From: Adineta steineri
Lineage: Eukaryota > Rotifera > Eurotatoria > Adinetida > Adinetidae
Length of the DNA: 64,000 bases
Assembly: GCA_905250115.1 (NCBI GenBank)
Contig: CAJNOI010000114.1
Coordinates: 122,457 to 186,456, forward strand
Direction of reading: 5' to 3'
Shown here one piece after another: positions 25,384 to 37,660 of this stretch. The first letter of the stretch is position 1. Each line of letters opens with the position of its first letter. Made by a program: the position numbers and the translations under genes. The notes below the pieces were generated by a model. That model made no database searches, was not told where the DNA came from, and saw only the letters and a list, made by a program, of their open reading frames with translations.

Positions 25384-25768
25384 TGTACTTCATATAAACT
25401 AATACAAACATTCTCAAATGTAATTTATATGTGTTTTTCGAAAAACTTCGCGAATAAATAATTAAAGTTTATAACAAATTTGCTTTTCTAATAATTGAAC
25501 TATCTTTTGAAAAAGATGCTTAAACTCGTACCAGCTATAAAAAATAACTACAGACAAAAGAGATAGAATCTATTCAATTCTAAGATTCGTTTTTCTCAGT
25601 TTTATTCGAAACATTATTTCGATTACTTATGTAAAAGAGGGCGCTTCGCTTCACACTCACTCATTGGATCGTTCATCAACCCAATACTTTACTTACAGAA
25701 AAGAATACGCATGTTAATTGAAGTGTATAAAATAATCATTTAATGATTTCTGAATAATAATAATAATT
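25384..25768. other. Spacer with 3' UTR and ERLEC1 promoter
   Basis: 385 bases between two plus-strand genes. AATTAAA/AATAAA-like signals follow the B-box stop at about 25455-25465. Nothing else is evident. Confidence 0.4.
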
Positions 25769-27954
25769 ATGCTGTTCTTCCGCTTTATCTTCACTACTTT
25801 ATTCTGTATTCCATTGACTAATAGTGTCTTAGAAGATGATATTCTTTACGATATTAAATGGCAACCTGAATTAACTCCAGTAAGTTTCTTCTATATTTAT
25901 GATTATTTTTTCGAACATTTATTTTTAGCCACTTGATTTTCTAAATACTTATACATTTACATCAAAACGCAAAGAAGGATATTCTTGTGTTTTACCAGTA
26001 TCTCAAACAACAGATACAGTAAAAGAAAAGATATTTGTATTAATAATTATTTTTCCCTGTAAACTTTTATAATATAGATTTTACCAGAAACAATTTTATT
26101 CAGTGAACTTGAACCATTTTTTGAAGTTATTCATTCACAATCGAAAACAACATGTACATATCGAGTAAGTTTTCATATCAATAAAAATATATACAAGTTT
26201 AATTTGTTGTTCAATATTCTAGTTAGATCCATACTGGACATATGAATTGTGTCATGGTCTGCAAATTCGACAATATCATGAGACAAAAGTGGGTGGAAAA
26301 GTAAGAATAATTTATTTCATTCATTTTCGAAGAAAATATATGTGTTTCTCAATAGCGAGCTGTTGTTCAAGAATATACTCTTGGTACTCATCATTCAGAA
26401 GACCAAAACAGACTAGTTAATCAGGAAAATCAACAATTAGTTAAGGTAAGAAAACGCAAGAATTCATTGTCTTTATTTTATACTCCATCGAAAATAAATA
26501 AAATAGATTCATTATAAAACAATTGAAAATCGACAAATACCTATGTTACCTGTTCGATATACACATGGAACAGCTTGTGAAATAAATTCAAATCAACCAC
26601 GTGAAACACTTGTTCTATATAGTAAATTTTATATTCAGATTATTATAATAAAAAATTCGATTTATTCTTCTATTTTAGTGTGCCATGATAAAGGTAATAA
26701 TGCAATAATTAATTTTCACGAAGTTTCATCATGTTACTACGAAATGACAATTGCTTCACCACAACTTTGTCAAATTCCAGCATTCAAGTAATTAAAAGAA
26801 AGAATTATTAAGAGTAATCTATAATAGAGTTTCGTAAACAACTTGAGAATTATACTTAAGAAAATTCATTTATAAGTAAAATATTCTTTTGTTTTTGTTC
26901 ATGTCTTTAGATTAGCAGAGCACAATCGATACACAATAAATTGTTATCCACAAGCAAATGCTCCACAAGTACCAAAAAATTTGAAACGACTTGAAGATGA
27001 ACATGAACAATCAACAAAACGAGGTGATGGTGCACAATTTACTGTATGTATTCTTCTCTTATTATGATTTATTTTTTTGAAATTTTTATTTTACTCTAGT
27101 TAACAAATGCAGATGGATCAACATTTATTATTTCGTTTACATATGCAAATGAAGAAACTATAAAAGCATTAACTAATAATATCAATGCTGAAACAATCAA
27201 TACAGTTACACCATCAACTGTACCTGAACTTGAACAACAACAACAACAACAACAACCACCACCATCTACTATTAGTGATAATGATTTTCTTAAAAGATTC
27301 CTGACTGGTCAAGAATGTTTATCGAGTGGATCAGGTTGGTGGAAATATGAAATCTGTTATGGAAAACATGCACTTCAATTTCATGTAAAATTTACAAGAT
27401 TTTCTAAATACAAAATAATATTTTGTTTTAAGGACGAAGGTCAAACACGAACATCAGTTTTACTTGGCACATGGAATCGTGAAAAACATATTGAATGGAT
27501 AAATGCGAATCAAGAAAAAAGATCTAATAAAAATAAAAAAGGACAACAGTAAGAGAATATCACATAACTTTTCTACTATATATTTTGAAATATTTAGATA
27601 TATCTCAATGTATTATACTGGTGGAGATATGTGTGAATTGACAAATCAACCACGTGTTGTTGAAGTTAAATTAAAGTAAAAAGTAAAATTCGAGTTTTTC
27701 AAAAAATTATAATATTATTATTTAGATGTGTGACAAGAAAAGATAACTCTCAGTTAGTTACAATGTATCTCATTGAACCACAAACATGTTCTTATATATT
27801 AGGAGTATGTTATTATTGATAGAATAATATTAAATAAATCTATATTATTTTTATTTAGGTTGAAAATCCATTATTTTGCAATTTAATTGATAATACAGAT
27901 GAATATGGCATCCCTGATCAAGAAAAATTATTCGCACATATTGAAGGACAATAG
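25769..27954 (+). CDS. ERLEC1: Endoplasmic reticulum lectin 1 (XTP3-B type)
   Basis: Thirteen exons (25769-25879, 25929-26018, 26078-26164, 26223-26300, 26356-26445, 26507-26621, 26679-26787, 26911-27043, 27100-27384, 27433-27548, 27598-27675, 27726-27804, 27859-27954) join in frame to 488 aa, against 483 in human. A signal peptide is followed by two mannose-6-phosphate-receptor homology domains. The first has WTYELCHG and IRQYHE, the second GWWKYEICYGKH. The C-terminal part has LLGTWNREKHIEW, GDMCELTNQPR and EPQTCSYILG, all diagnostic of ERLEC1. It binds trimmed N-glycans in the ER lumen and works with the HRD1-SEL1L complex in ER-associated degradation. A poly-Gln run in exon 9 is lineage-specific. 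In the second domain the Glu of QYHE is replaced (QFHDEG). Confidence 0.95.
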
Positions 27955-28078
27955 ATTTTACTCTCTTTTTCTTCGCTCTCAATGTATTTGTTTTCAGCAA
28001 TTGTGATGTTACTTGTATAGTGCTTTTTTTATTGTTATTTTTTTAATTGAATAATTTTAATCGCATTTCTTCACATGA

Positions 28079-28084
28079 AATAAA
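28079..28084 (+). promoter_or_regulatory. Poly(A) signal AATAAA, ERLEC1
   Basis: Canonical AATAAA 125 bases after the ERLEC1 stop codon and 145 bases before the LSM10 start. Confidence 0.6.
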
Positions 28085-28228
28085 ATTTAATCCTGATAAA
28101 AGATTTTTCTTTACAATCGATCAGTGAAGCATATTAATTGCAATTATTATTATACAAGCTCGGAATATATTTCGATAGTAGAATTTCGTAGTTTTCAAAA
28201 CGTTTTTTTGCTCTATTTACTACAGATA

Positions 28229-28645
28229 ATGACAACAACTTTAAATCGACAATATAAGAAAGATTCATGTCGAACCCTAGTTGGTTTTCTTCGATGTCTT
28301 GTAGGACAGAGAACACAACTTGATCTTTATGGTGGTATTATGGTTGTTGGTACACTTCTTGATATTGATGTTAATCATAATATTCAATTATCTCAAGTAA
28401 CAATGTCTCGACCATTGAATAAATCCATATCATTTAATCGTTTATATATTCGATATACAAATGTACGTTATATTCGTATTCCAGATGAAATCGATGTTAT
28501 GGAAACTATTCGTCAAGATATTAAACGAATGAATCCAAAAGCAAGTGATATTATTGGTGGTGCACAGAAGAAAAAGCATGTAAAAAAAGGAAGAGAATAT
28601 GAAAAAAATTTACCACCACTACGACCAGATGATTTCTATGATTAA
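28229..28645 (+). CDS. LSM10: U7 snRNA-associated Sm-like protein LSm10
   Basis: Single-exon gene of 138 aa. The frame is open further upstream, but only from a GTG, so the first ATG is taken as start. An Sm fold is seen with Sm1 LRCLVGQRTQLDLYGG through LLDIDVNHNIQLSQVT and Sm2 FNRLYIRYTNVRYIRIPDE. The Sm2 ending NVRYIRIPD-x-[ID] matches vertebrate LSm10 (NVRYVHIPDD) rather than SmD1. The tail is basic, then ends in PPLRPDDFYD. LSm10 replaces SmD1 in the U7 snRNP ring that processes the 3' ends of replication-dependent histone mRNAs. A SmD1 paralogue is the main alternative. An AATAAA follows at 28670-28675. Confidence 0.85.
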   Translation: MTTTLNRQYKKDSCRTLVGFLRCLVGQRTQLDLYGGIMVVGTLLDIDVNHNIQLSQVTMSRPLNKSISFNRLYIRYTNVRYIRIPDEIDVMETIRQDIKRMNPKASDIIGGAQKKKHVKKGREYEKNLPPLRPDDFYD

Positions 28646-28669
28646 ACTTTTTATTTCATATATGATGAA

Positions 28670-28675
28670 AATAAA
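28670..28675 (+). promoter_or_regulatory. Poly(A) signal AATAAA, LSM10
   Basis: Canonical AATAAA 24 bases after the LSM10 stop, implying a very short 3' UTR. Confidence 0.6.
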
Positions 28676-28725
28676 TACAGATATTTCAAACATAATAAAA
28701 TTATATCTATTTTTTTCACTGTGTT

Positions 28726-28899
28726 GGGTAGAGAAATTAAAAATGAGGTGCGATCACGCCCCTCTCCCCTAAGTAGGGCGCAGCAGCTCCAAAAAATGGA
28801 ACCGCTCTTTTCTCATTTCCACTGGCTAGAGCCGGATCGGAATCCATTTTAAGCCCGATTCCGGGTAATTTCTAGAACCTGAACCGCCGTACTCTACCC
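28726..28899. repeat. GC-rich insert with short inverted ends, possible transposon remnant
   Basis: A patch of about 175 bases that is far more GC-rich than everything around it. It begins GGGTAGAG and ends with the inverse CTCTACCC. Inside, CGGAATCC and GATTCCGG can pair. It has no ORF. It lies in the convergent spacer between LSM10 and the TRPV gene. The composition break suggests inserted DNA such as a miniature inverted-repeat element; no target-site duplication was recognised. Confidence 0.45.
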
Positions 28900-29154
28900 C
28901 TAAATCCGCCACTGCCTACTATTATCCTTACCACATCTAATCATTAAATTGTGAGACCCAATTTGAGTTTGCTCCTAGCTGAATTTCGAATATATTCTAA
29001 CATAATCAATAAGATTATTATTAAAAAAAACTTTATACAAGCACAATATTACGCGTGTTTAAATATCTAAATTTATAATATATCAAAAAAATAAAAATGA
29101 ATCAATTCCTGAAAGAGTTGTTTTTTATTCGAATACATGTATTATGGTATTTGT

Positions 29155-31563
29155 TTAATCATTCTCATCTTCTTCTTCGTCTTTAGACTTAAAAAGTTCA
29201 TTGTTTACTTGTTCAACTTGTAAATAACGTTCGCCTTGTACTTCTACCCAATATTTATGAGCTTTTAATTTCCGTTCAGATGTTGACATACTACTTTCAA
29301 CATCAAGTGCAATACGCGCTCGTTCTAAATGCCTATTTAATAGAGAACTGATAACAAAAAATTTCCAAAAATTAACTAAAAACAAACCATAATTTTTTTG
29401 CACTTCTCTTCACATCTGCATATGTATCGCCCATCATAGCAATAAGTAAATTTAATAAAAGAATAGTAACAACGATAATATAACACATAAGAAATGAAAC
29501 ACTTATAAATGGATGTGAACCTTCTGTATAATAATCTAAATCAAAATCACCTAATAAACCCAAAAAACAATGTTTAAGACTTGACATATATCCAAGAAAA
29601 CCTAAATAAAACAAAATTCTTATTTATGATTCTCTTATAAATCATACTCCTAACCATTTTCATTGAATAAAATAAAGAATGATTGTGAAAAACCAGCAAG
29701 AAAAATAATGTAAATCAATAAAAATCTAAGAACATCATTAAATAACATTTTATATATCATAATTACAAATGGACCAGTAAATCGAAATGGCATAATAAAA
29801 AAGAACATATAACCCCAACCAAGAAGAGATGCAAAAGCAAGAAGAACTGCATCATTATGCGTTCCACATAGACGAAGCATTTGAGCAATTATAATACATA
29901 CACAAAATGAACATGCCAAACAATTTTCAAGAAATATAGATCCCTAGAAATTGATTAAATTTTAAAGAATTCATTAAAAAAAACAAAGTCCACTTGCTGT
30001 AGTTTTTAAATAATTGTTCATACCCATAGTAGACATTTCTTTTATTTCACGTCCACCTTTCAATACAGCACCGGCTATTACAATAGTATGACCAATTGAA
30101 CAAAGCATATAACGAGAACGATTAAAATTTTTCGTATTGATTTCATCACTAGGATCTTCTGACTAGAAATTTATATTATGATTCAAATAAAATCCTATTA
30201 TTTTATTACCGTTTCTATTCGTGATTGTTCTAAAATTGTTGTCACAAGAAAAGTAAGTAAATACATAAATGTGAAAATAAATCGTTGACTAAAACTTCGA
30301 TAAACAAAATGTTTCCATTTCTGATCAATTAAAGATGTAAGAATAGGATGTATTAATTCTGTATCATTGTTTTTAATGATTACTTCAAGTACACAAAGTG
30401 GATTTTGTTTATCCTGAATAAAATTAATAGAAAAGATAATTTATAAGTTTAAAATTCAATAAGAATTTACATTTTTTTGAAAATCTAAATCAAGTTGATC
30501 GAGTGGATGTAATATACATGAAACATCTCCATAAGACCATTGTACTATTTTACGTTCAGAAAGTAACCATGATAACATTTTCCCTCGACTTAAATCAGCT
30601 GCTAATGTCAATGGCGTTAAATTATCATTATTCAAACGATTCCATAATTTCTCTATTCTTATTGTTTTTAATGTATACAATTGATTATTAACAGTATCAG
30701 TAATGCCAGTAGGTGTTTGTTTTTCAATCCAACGTGCTTTGAATTTAGCATAAATTTCAGGTAAACTGCATATAACAAGCATATGTAGAATTGTATTACC
30801 GTTGCTATCTGTCTAGATATATAAAAGAAAAAATGAAATTACAGTAGACGGCGAAAACTTCTACTACTGACCGTATTCATACCGGCACCATATTTGAGTA
30901 AAATTTCAACAATGTCCCATTGATTAGTGCAACAAGCAAATCCAAGTGGACTTTCACCATAATAAGATGGTTGTCCTCTAAAAGTCCCAACATATAAAAT
31001 ATATGAAAAAGGTAGAAAAATAATTTACATTTTAAAGAAATCGCCCGTAGCCGTAGCTGACAATAATCGTTCTCGATAATGTTCTAATTGTTCATTACCA
31101 AGTAACCATTCGACCATAGCTGGATTACGTTTAACAATGGAAATATGAAGAATATTTTCACCATAGTACACCTAAATTATTTATATGTCTTATGAAAAAA
31201 TACAAAATGAAAAAATGAATACAAACAGGTTTATTATAAATTTGTGTAACGATTGTTGGATATCGTAAAATAAGATCTTGAGCTATTTCCAGATGTGCAT
31301 CTGATCCATATAGAAAAAGCATATGGATTGGACATTCACCAACAGCACCTCTCATATTGATAACATTTGGATCATTATTAATCAAACCTTCAATTGCATT
31401 TTTGTCAGCATTGAAGACAGCAGTCCATATGGTATCATCTTTATACATGAGTTCCGTCTGTTCTTCAACATCGAGTTGTTGTGAAACATTATCGGAGTTT
31501 TCTATCATTAGGAATTATACAGCTATTATATCAAATATTAAATAAATTCATACCATCTGTCAT
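29155..31563 (-). CDS. TRPV-family cation channel
   Basis: Ten exons (31563-31554, 31501-31227, 31171-31029, 30977-30872, 30812-30471, 30413-30210, 30162-29998, 29943-29655, 29601-29388, 29332-29155) join in frame to 641 aa. Ankyrin repeats fill the N-terminal half (GECPIHMLFLYG, YYGENILHISIVKRNPAMVE, YYGESPLGFACCTNQ, NGNTILHMLVI). Six membrane segments follow, with GGREIKEM after S2-type sequence, WGYMFFFIMPFRFTGPFV, pore loop GLLGDFDLDYY and S6 LLLNLLIAMMGDTYADV. The post-S6 LW...E box is the TRP-domain equivalent. The tail is acidic (KDEEEDEND). Expected role: calcium-permeable sensory channel of the OSM-9/Inactive type. Exon 1 is only 10 bases. The intron between exons 7 and 8 uses a GC donor; no GT donor there keeps the frame. 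The last intron was chosen because it restores the conserved Trp. Confidence 0.9.
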
Positions 31564-32114
31564 TGTAGATTTATTTATTGAAGAAAGTTATATCACGATA
31601 AGAGTTTCTTTTTCTTTTGCTTATCTTTTAGCGTTTTTCGATGTTATAAATATTTATACCACGTGTGACTCTCAAGTGTGTAATTTCTATCGATATAAAT
31701 ACGATATGCATCTGAAATATATTCCCGTTGTAGATACTTTTACTCTATGTTACAAATCGCGTATTTGATCTTTCGTTCTGTCCTCCTTCTACAACGACAA
31801 ATGTTGCAACTATCGAAGCATTGATAAATATCGATTTTACTTTTACTTGACTAGTAAAAATTGATCTATTTCTTTTTCTTTTTTATATAATCATATGTCT
31901 ATGATATAAAGAATAGCAACCTATCATTAAACTTAACGATTAATGTAATATTGTATAACTAACTGGATATAATACACGAAATAATATTGAAAAAATTGAT
32001 GATTTATATAATTCAGTATAGTTAATACCAAATTTTTCGTATATAACTGCAATAGAAGAATTTGATATCATGTAAAAGTTTCATACGAAATTCTAATATT
32101 ACGAGTATCACGGC
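31564..32114. other. Spacer upstream of TRPV
   Basis: 551 bases of AT-rich DNA between two minus-strand genes. Expected to hold the TRPV promoter. The open frame at 31481-31768 on the plus strand overlaps the TRPV 5' end antisense and has no coding character. Confidence 0.4.
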
Positions 32115-32326
32115 TCAAGTTTTTGGACTGGAGTGTAATTCATCCTTTAACTCTTCCAGCTTGAAATTATTTTTTGCTGAATTGAATTCAAATAGTTTGT
32201 TAAAGTAGCTTATTTTTAGATACGGTGATACATAGCATTAATAACTCGCATGTTATCTTCATCATAAAAGCTGTACTTCTCATCAATAGATGAGTCGCTT
32301 GTTATATTTTCTTGGTCACAATTCAT
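32115..32326 (-). CDS. Possible 54-aa protein in two exons
   Basis: Exon 1 (32326-32224) starts with ATG and encodes 34 codons rich in Asp, Glu and Ser (YSFYDEDNMRVINAMYH). A 47-nt GT-AG intron joins in frame to exon 2 (32176-32115), which encodes NNFKLEELKDELHSS and a stop. The amino-acid composition is unlike random translation of this AT-rich DNA. I do not recognise it. It could also be the C-terminal end of a longer gene or a fragment. Only the phase match and composition support it. Confidence 0.4.
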
Positions 32327-34997
32327 TTCGATTATAAACTAGTTTTTACAAATATAGACTGATCAAAAAATACCACCGTATATACTTTCTTTTTCTGTGG
32401 GCGTTCGAGAACTTTATCGACAAATGATTATATATCTCTTTTACGGATTATTAAAGATTATGTTCCTGGGGATTTGTCTTTAGTTTTAAAATGAATAATC
32501 TGTACACTTACAGTTACATTAGATCGTACACAAGAGAGAAAGAAACGCATACATATGTATATATCGCATGTCGAACGTTGAGGAGGAGAAGAAGAAGAAA
32601 AACACATTAAATGAAAGTGACATATATTCGAATGATGTTTTGTTGAACGAAGAAAGGATAATATTATAGCTTGAGAAAGATAAGATGTAAAGGTAATGTA
32701 TGTCACGCAAATGTCCTAGAACACTTTCTATCTTTTCCTTTCAAGAGATTTCCGTCCTGACTTTTAGAAATGTTGTTATAAAAGAGAATTCTAGAATGGA
32801 TGTTGCTTTTTTTGATACTATAGTACTGAAAGGATTAATATGTATGCAACCGGAAAATCAAGATTTCCCACATGCAATATATACTTTTCAAAGCGTCAAA
32901 AAAGAATTTTTTAATAACAACTTACAATTTATAAATACACAATTCGATCATTTTGTTTTATGAAATTGTTTATACTTAGAACTATGCAATAATATCTCCA
33001 TGATTTTTACCTTTCGTTTTCTGATGTTTGTTTGACCATCTATTTACACACTGATATTCAAATGTGCAAATTTTTTCTATGAATAACTTATAATACTAAG
33101 TGAGGTGGTCATCTCTATCAAAAGTTCTATTAACCAGATTACTTATTTTTTTTTTCCACGATTTTGGAACAAGAGAGAGAAACAGAGATAAATCCTTACC
33201 GAATCGATGATAGCTCCTACTGGCTTAAGAAGTCCTATTAATACTGAATCAGAAGTCTCAACAATGACACGCTATTACACGTATAACATACTATATGAAT
33301 AATTGCCCAATGGTACCCAGTCCACTGTTTTCGCAGATGTCTATAATATAAGAAGCATTACCATCAAGGTTAGATCCATGACACAAAAATAAAGAATAAA
33401 GAAATTACATCTCCAAGATAATCAATTCGACTTTACATATTCCCTTAGTGAAAGATTGTATAAATATTGTTATAGATAAACATTACTTTCTCTCTAATAA
33501 ACATACGCTTGCTAAGAAAAGTCCTTCCGCATGATCTGATTGATTCTTTCATAATATCTATTGGTTACAGATATATAAATTAAAGAAATACTTTTCTGTT
33601 ATTAATCTTTATAGACAATAAGCTTTTCCTTTTTATATAATTATAGGTCTTAGACAGATTATGTCAATTATTGCCTTCTCGAAGAGAAGAATCCTCATTT
33701 CAGATGAACAATCTCATGAGCGAAGTATAATGAATAGCGACTCTTTGTACTATAGATTCTCATCAATTAATACGCTTTATTAGAAAGTCAATGTCAGACG
33801 ATGTAGCGTGAAAAACTCAACAAACCATAAAATACAACTGGTTTTAATTATGCTATTTTAATTTTCGAAAAAGCCATATTCTGCGCCGCTGAAAAATAAA
33901 TCATTTCTAGAATTTTCCATAATATATTTTATGACATATTGTTTACAAGAACATTAGCTGTTATTAAAACGAAATTACCGGTATAGACAAAAAGCATTTT
34001 TCTGTAATATCGAAGATTAACCACACAAAACATAATTAAAAACAAACTTTACTTGGCAATTTGTAGAGCTTCAAATGCTGCATTTTTTTTGTGTGTGCTT
34101 TACTTCATACGAAATAGTATTATTTAACATAAAGGCAAAAAAAATATATTATTTTCGCGACATTGAAAACAAAAGATGTAACCAAGGAATGCATGATTTT
34201 ACATAAATTGTATAGCTTTTATTACGCTGCATCTATTGATATATTTTATTTTTTTAATAAAGCTTATTAATTCATGCGAAAAACGGTCATTCAATGTTAT
34301 ATTTTAAACAATATCTCACATAGGAATGAATGGTATGCTATAAGTATAATCACATATGTCAAACATTATTATCTCTTAATTTAGTACATATTAACTGTAT
34401 AAATATCGATCGTCCATTTGTATGTAATCATTAAATGATATTTTGAATGATTCTATTTTTATTCAAGTAACTAATCAAAAGAATAATAAATCATGGTATT
34501 TATTATTTTATACTTCATTTAATATAACAGAGAAAAAAAATATAATAAATTTTTCAATACAAAAAAAACACATTCTCTGTATTGACATTAAATAATAATA
34601 ATTAGCTGGAACCAATGAGAATTCTTATTATAATAAATTCAATTCTCATTTTTGTATCACTATACTAATAAATAAACAAGCAAACAGAATCATTTGCTTG
34701 TTCTCGGTTTTTTCTTATATCATTTTCCGGTCTTTTTCTGCAGACGAAGAATGTGTTTCTTTCCACTGTTCTGTGTTCTGTTTCTTGGTTACAGCGCGTA
34801 ATGAATGTAGTTCTTACGCAGGACAAACGTGAAGACCTTGGATTCTATTATTTTTTTTTTTGCTTATTTACTGAACCCGACTAGAGAATGAATAATACCA
34901 TTAATACAAGATAAAAAAACAGAACGCAAACATTCCAGCTTATTTTATTTTTCTTGAATATATACTTAATGATTATTTAGTCGAAATTATTTCTATA
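32327..34997. other. Gene-free spacer of about 2.7 kb
   Basis: AT-rich, with the SLC43 promoter at the right end. Several short ORFs exist but none has family similarity or splice-consistent partners. Confidence 0.4.
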
Positions 34998-37033
34998 ATG
35001 GATAAGGTAATTTTGTACTTCGAGCTATATATATTAAACAAATCCTGTTGATTTTAGAGTGATAATAAATCTCGTAGGAAAATATTTGCACTTGTTTGGA
35101 TTCTTATCGAATGTAATCTTGTTGCTGGAAAGTAAGAAAATTTGAATTTTTGGATAAGATTTGTGCTATAGAATATATATTTAGTATTTTTGGATTTGCA
35201 TCATTATTCAGTGTATTACCGAAATATGGAATTTATCAATCGAAATGTATAGAGTTATCTGATGAAGTTATATCAAGTACAACAACTACAAAAAGAATGG
35301 ATTGTGCTGGTCAAATTTCTGAATATCAAGTTCGTTTAGATGTTAATAAAAATAAAAACAAAATACTAATATTGATTAATTCTAGTTTGCTTTTGCTTTG
35401 GGTATTGGTTTTTATAATTTACCAGCTGTAGTTATTGGAATGATTAATGATTTTTTTGGTCCTAGATCTTTAAAATTAATAGCAATGTAAAAATTAGTTA
35501 ATAATATTTTTTTTAATTTCTTTCTTTTTATATAGTGTTTTTCATTTAATCAGTTGGTTATCACTTGGTTTTACTGCACCTGGTAATATTCGATAAAAAT
35601 ACGAAATTCTTTTCTTTCTATACATATTTCAAATAGGTCGTGATTGGCTTCTATTATTCCATACAGTATTTTTATCATTAGCAGGAATTTGTACTTTACT
35701 TTCATCATTTACAATATCAGCTCATTTTACTAAAAATCGAGGTCTTGTTACGTGAGTAATTTATTTTCTGTTATATATATGTAGAATATATATGTTTTAT
35801 TTATTAGAGCATTGATATCAGGTGCTCAATTATCTGGTTCAATTTGGTATGCAATATTTGAAGTATGAATTAAATAATTTCTATATTTAATATGATGATT
35901 TTTATGAAATAGATTTTAATTGCTCGAAACTATTTGTCACTTTCAACATTGGCTTTTATATGGTCGTCATTTTCATTATTAATGCTTGGAAGTGCTTTTC
36001 TTTTTCTTGATTGGCGTTTTGCATGTATTGATACAAATTTAAAAACAAAAGCAACGAAAGAAGAAAGTAAGATAATCGTTTAGTTTTTTAATTAAAAATA
36101 TTTAATAAATTTATAGTTAAAACAATCAATTCACAAGATACATTAGCTCGACATTTAACAAATCCATTATTTGTTGTTGTGACACTTTTTCTAAGTTGTC
36201 TTCTCCTTACAATATCATTTCTACCAGTTATTTGGTTTCAATGGATAATGAATTTAACTGGAAATAATTTAGAATTAAGTATGTGAAAGAATTTCTTTTT
36301 TTACGATTAAAATATATCTATGATTTTATAGCAAATCGTTATACATTTTTCTACAGTATAAGTTCAGTTTTTGGTATTATTATTGCACCATTATGTGGTC
36401 TTATTGTTGATTTTAAAGCATCTCGTGGTTTGTTAAATTTCATTTTTGTAATTTATTTAAGTTTGATTTTATTAGGTTATACACAAAAAATGTTGAATAT
36501 ATCAATTTTACAAACTTTAACATGGATTGGTTCTGTAGCTCTTTGTATTGTTTGTATGCAAAACTCCATTGTTGCCGCTGTGACAGCTCTTTGTATTTTA
36601 ATATTTTCCCGTACATTACTTGTAGCCGGAAGTCAAGCATTAATTTGTACTGTGTATGTATACATATATATCGAGCGATTTTTAAGTGTTCTTTTATTTT
36701 ATTAAAAGTTTTCCACCACAATTTATTGGATCTCTCCTTGGAGTTATGTGGACAACAGCAGGTATTATCAGTTTTTCTACATATGGTTTAGTACGTTTAC
36801 AAGCAAATCCAAAGTATTCATGGCTTGTAAGAATTTTTTTTCTCAATTATTTTTGATTTTAATCGTCCATATTTTAGGGTTGGCTTATAGTTTTAATTCT
36901 TTGTATTATAATGGGTGGACATTTAATACAAGTTTGGTTTTTATATTATAAATCAAAAACAACGAAGAAAAATCAACAATTGGAAGTAAATGAAGAAGAA
37001 ATGAAAGCATTAAAATCATCCAATGATAATTAA
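34998..37033 (+). CDS. SLC43-type major-facilitator transporter
   Basis: Twelve exons (34998-35006, 35058-35131, 35185-35329, 35386-35486, 35536-35582, 35637-35751, 35808-35862, 35913-36066, 36117-36278, 36332-36653, 36709-36826, 36878-37033) join in frame to 485 aa with about 12 membrane segments. The opening ECNLVAGN-IFGFASLFSVL matches the TM1 pattern ECLLFAG-x-FGWASLV of SLC43 proteins. FYSISSVFGIIIAPLCGLIVDF matches their TM7-8 region. Vertebrate members carry neutral amino acids (LAT3, LAT4) or nucleobases (SLC43A3); which applies here cannot be told. The third exon was started at 35185, skipping an earlier AG, because only that site keeps the frame and the TM1 motif. Exon 1 is just nine bases. 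Confidence 0.85.
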
Positions 37034-37660
37034 TATTTGTTTTTATTTTTTTTAATAAATATTAAATTAATGTGTTATGATTACATTAAAATTGTTCTGT
37101 TCATAGAATAGCAAAATCATTCTAATATAAACATCTACTTGTTGTTGTTGTTTTTCTACCAGCTGGATTTATAATTCGCATCTGTCATTACATGAAAATA
37201 TATTATTATTAACTATGAAATATTTCCAAGTGTTGTCATCAAATAACATTCTAGGCTTTTCCCCAGCTGACATACTATCTTTGACATGTTTTGAAATTAG
37301 AGTATGAATGAAGTCAATCAACGACTTAATTATTTGTTTCTCATGGGAAATATTTTTTACAGTCAAGAAAAAAAAACAGATTTTGCTACTCGATTTTAAT
37401 TTACATATGTTTTTTGAAGGTCATTTTGTTTTGTATATATTGTTTTGAAGTTTATTTATCTAAAAAAAGAACAGTCATAGAAAAATGATAACATAAACAT
37501 TTGAGATTTTAATTGAAAAACAATGCGAGCATTGAATTACAATGATACATTGTTTTGTTTTTCTCGATGAATCAAGATGACGTGTAGTATGGAATTCAGG
37601 GGGAAATAAATTGAAGAGATTTTTTGTTTCTTTCACATTAGAAAATATATTTTTGCATAG
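37034..37660. other. Spacer with SLC43 poly(A) signal
   Basis: AATAAA at 37054-37059, 21 bases after the SLC43 stop. The rest is AT-rich and should include the promoter of the protease gene. Confidence 0.5.

Noticed and set aside
28124..28228. N-terminal extension of LSM10
   Set aside because: It begins at GTG and encodes a hydrophobic stretch foreign to Sm proteins; the ATG at 28229 fits the family.
30023..30024. GT donor after codon ATG in TRPV exon 7
   Set aside because: Using it leads to a stop five codons into the next exon; the downstream GC donor restores the channel sequence.
31481..31768. 95-codon open frame (+) near the TRPV start
   Set aside because: Antisense to the TRPV first exons and without coding character.
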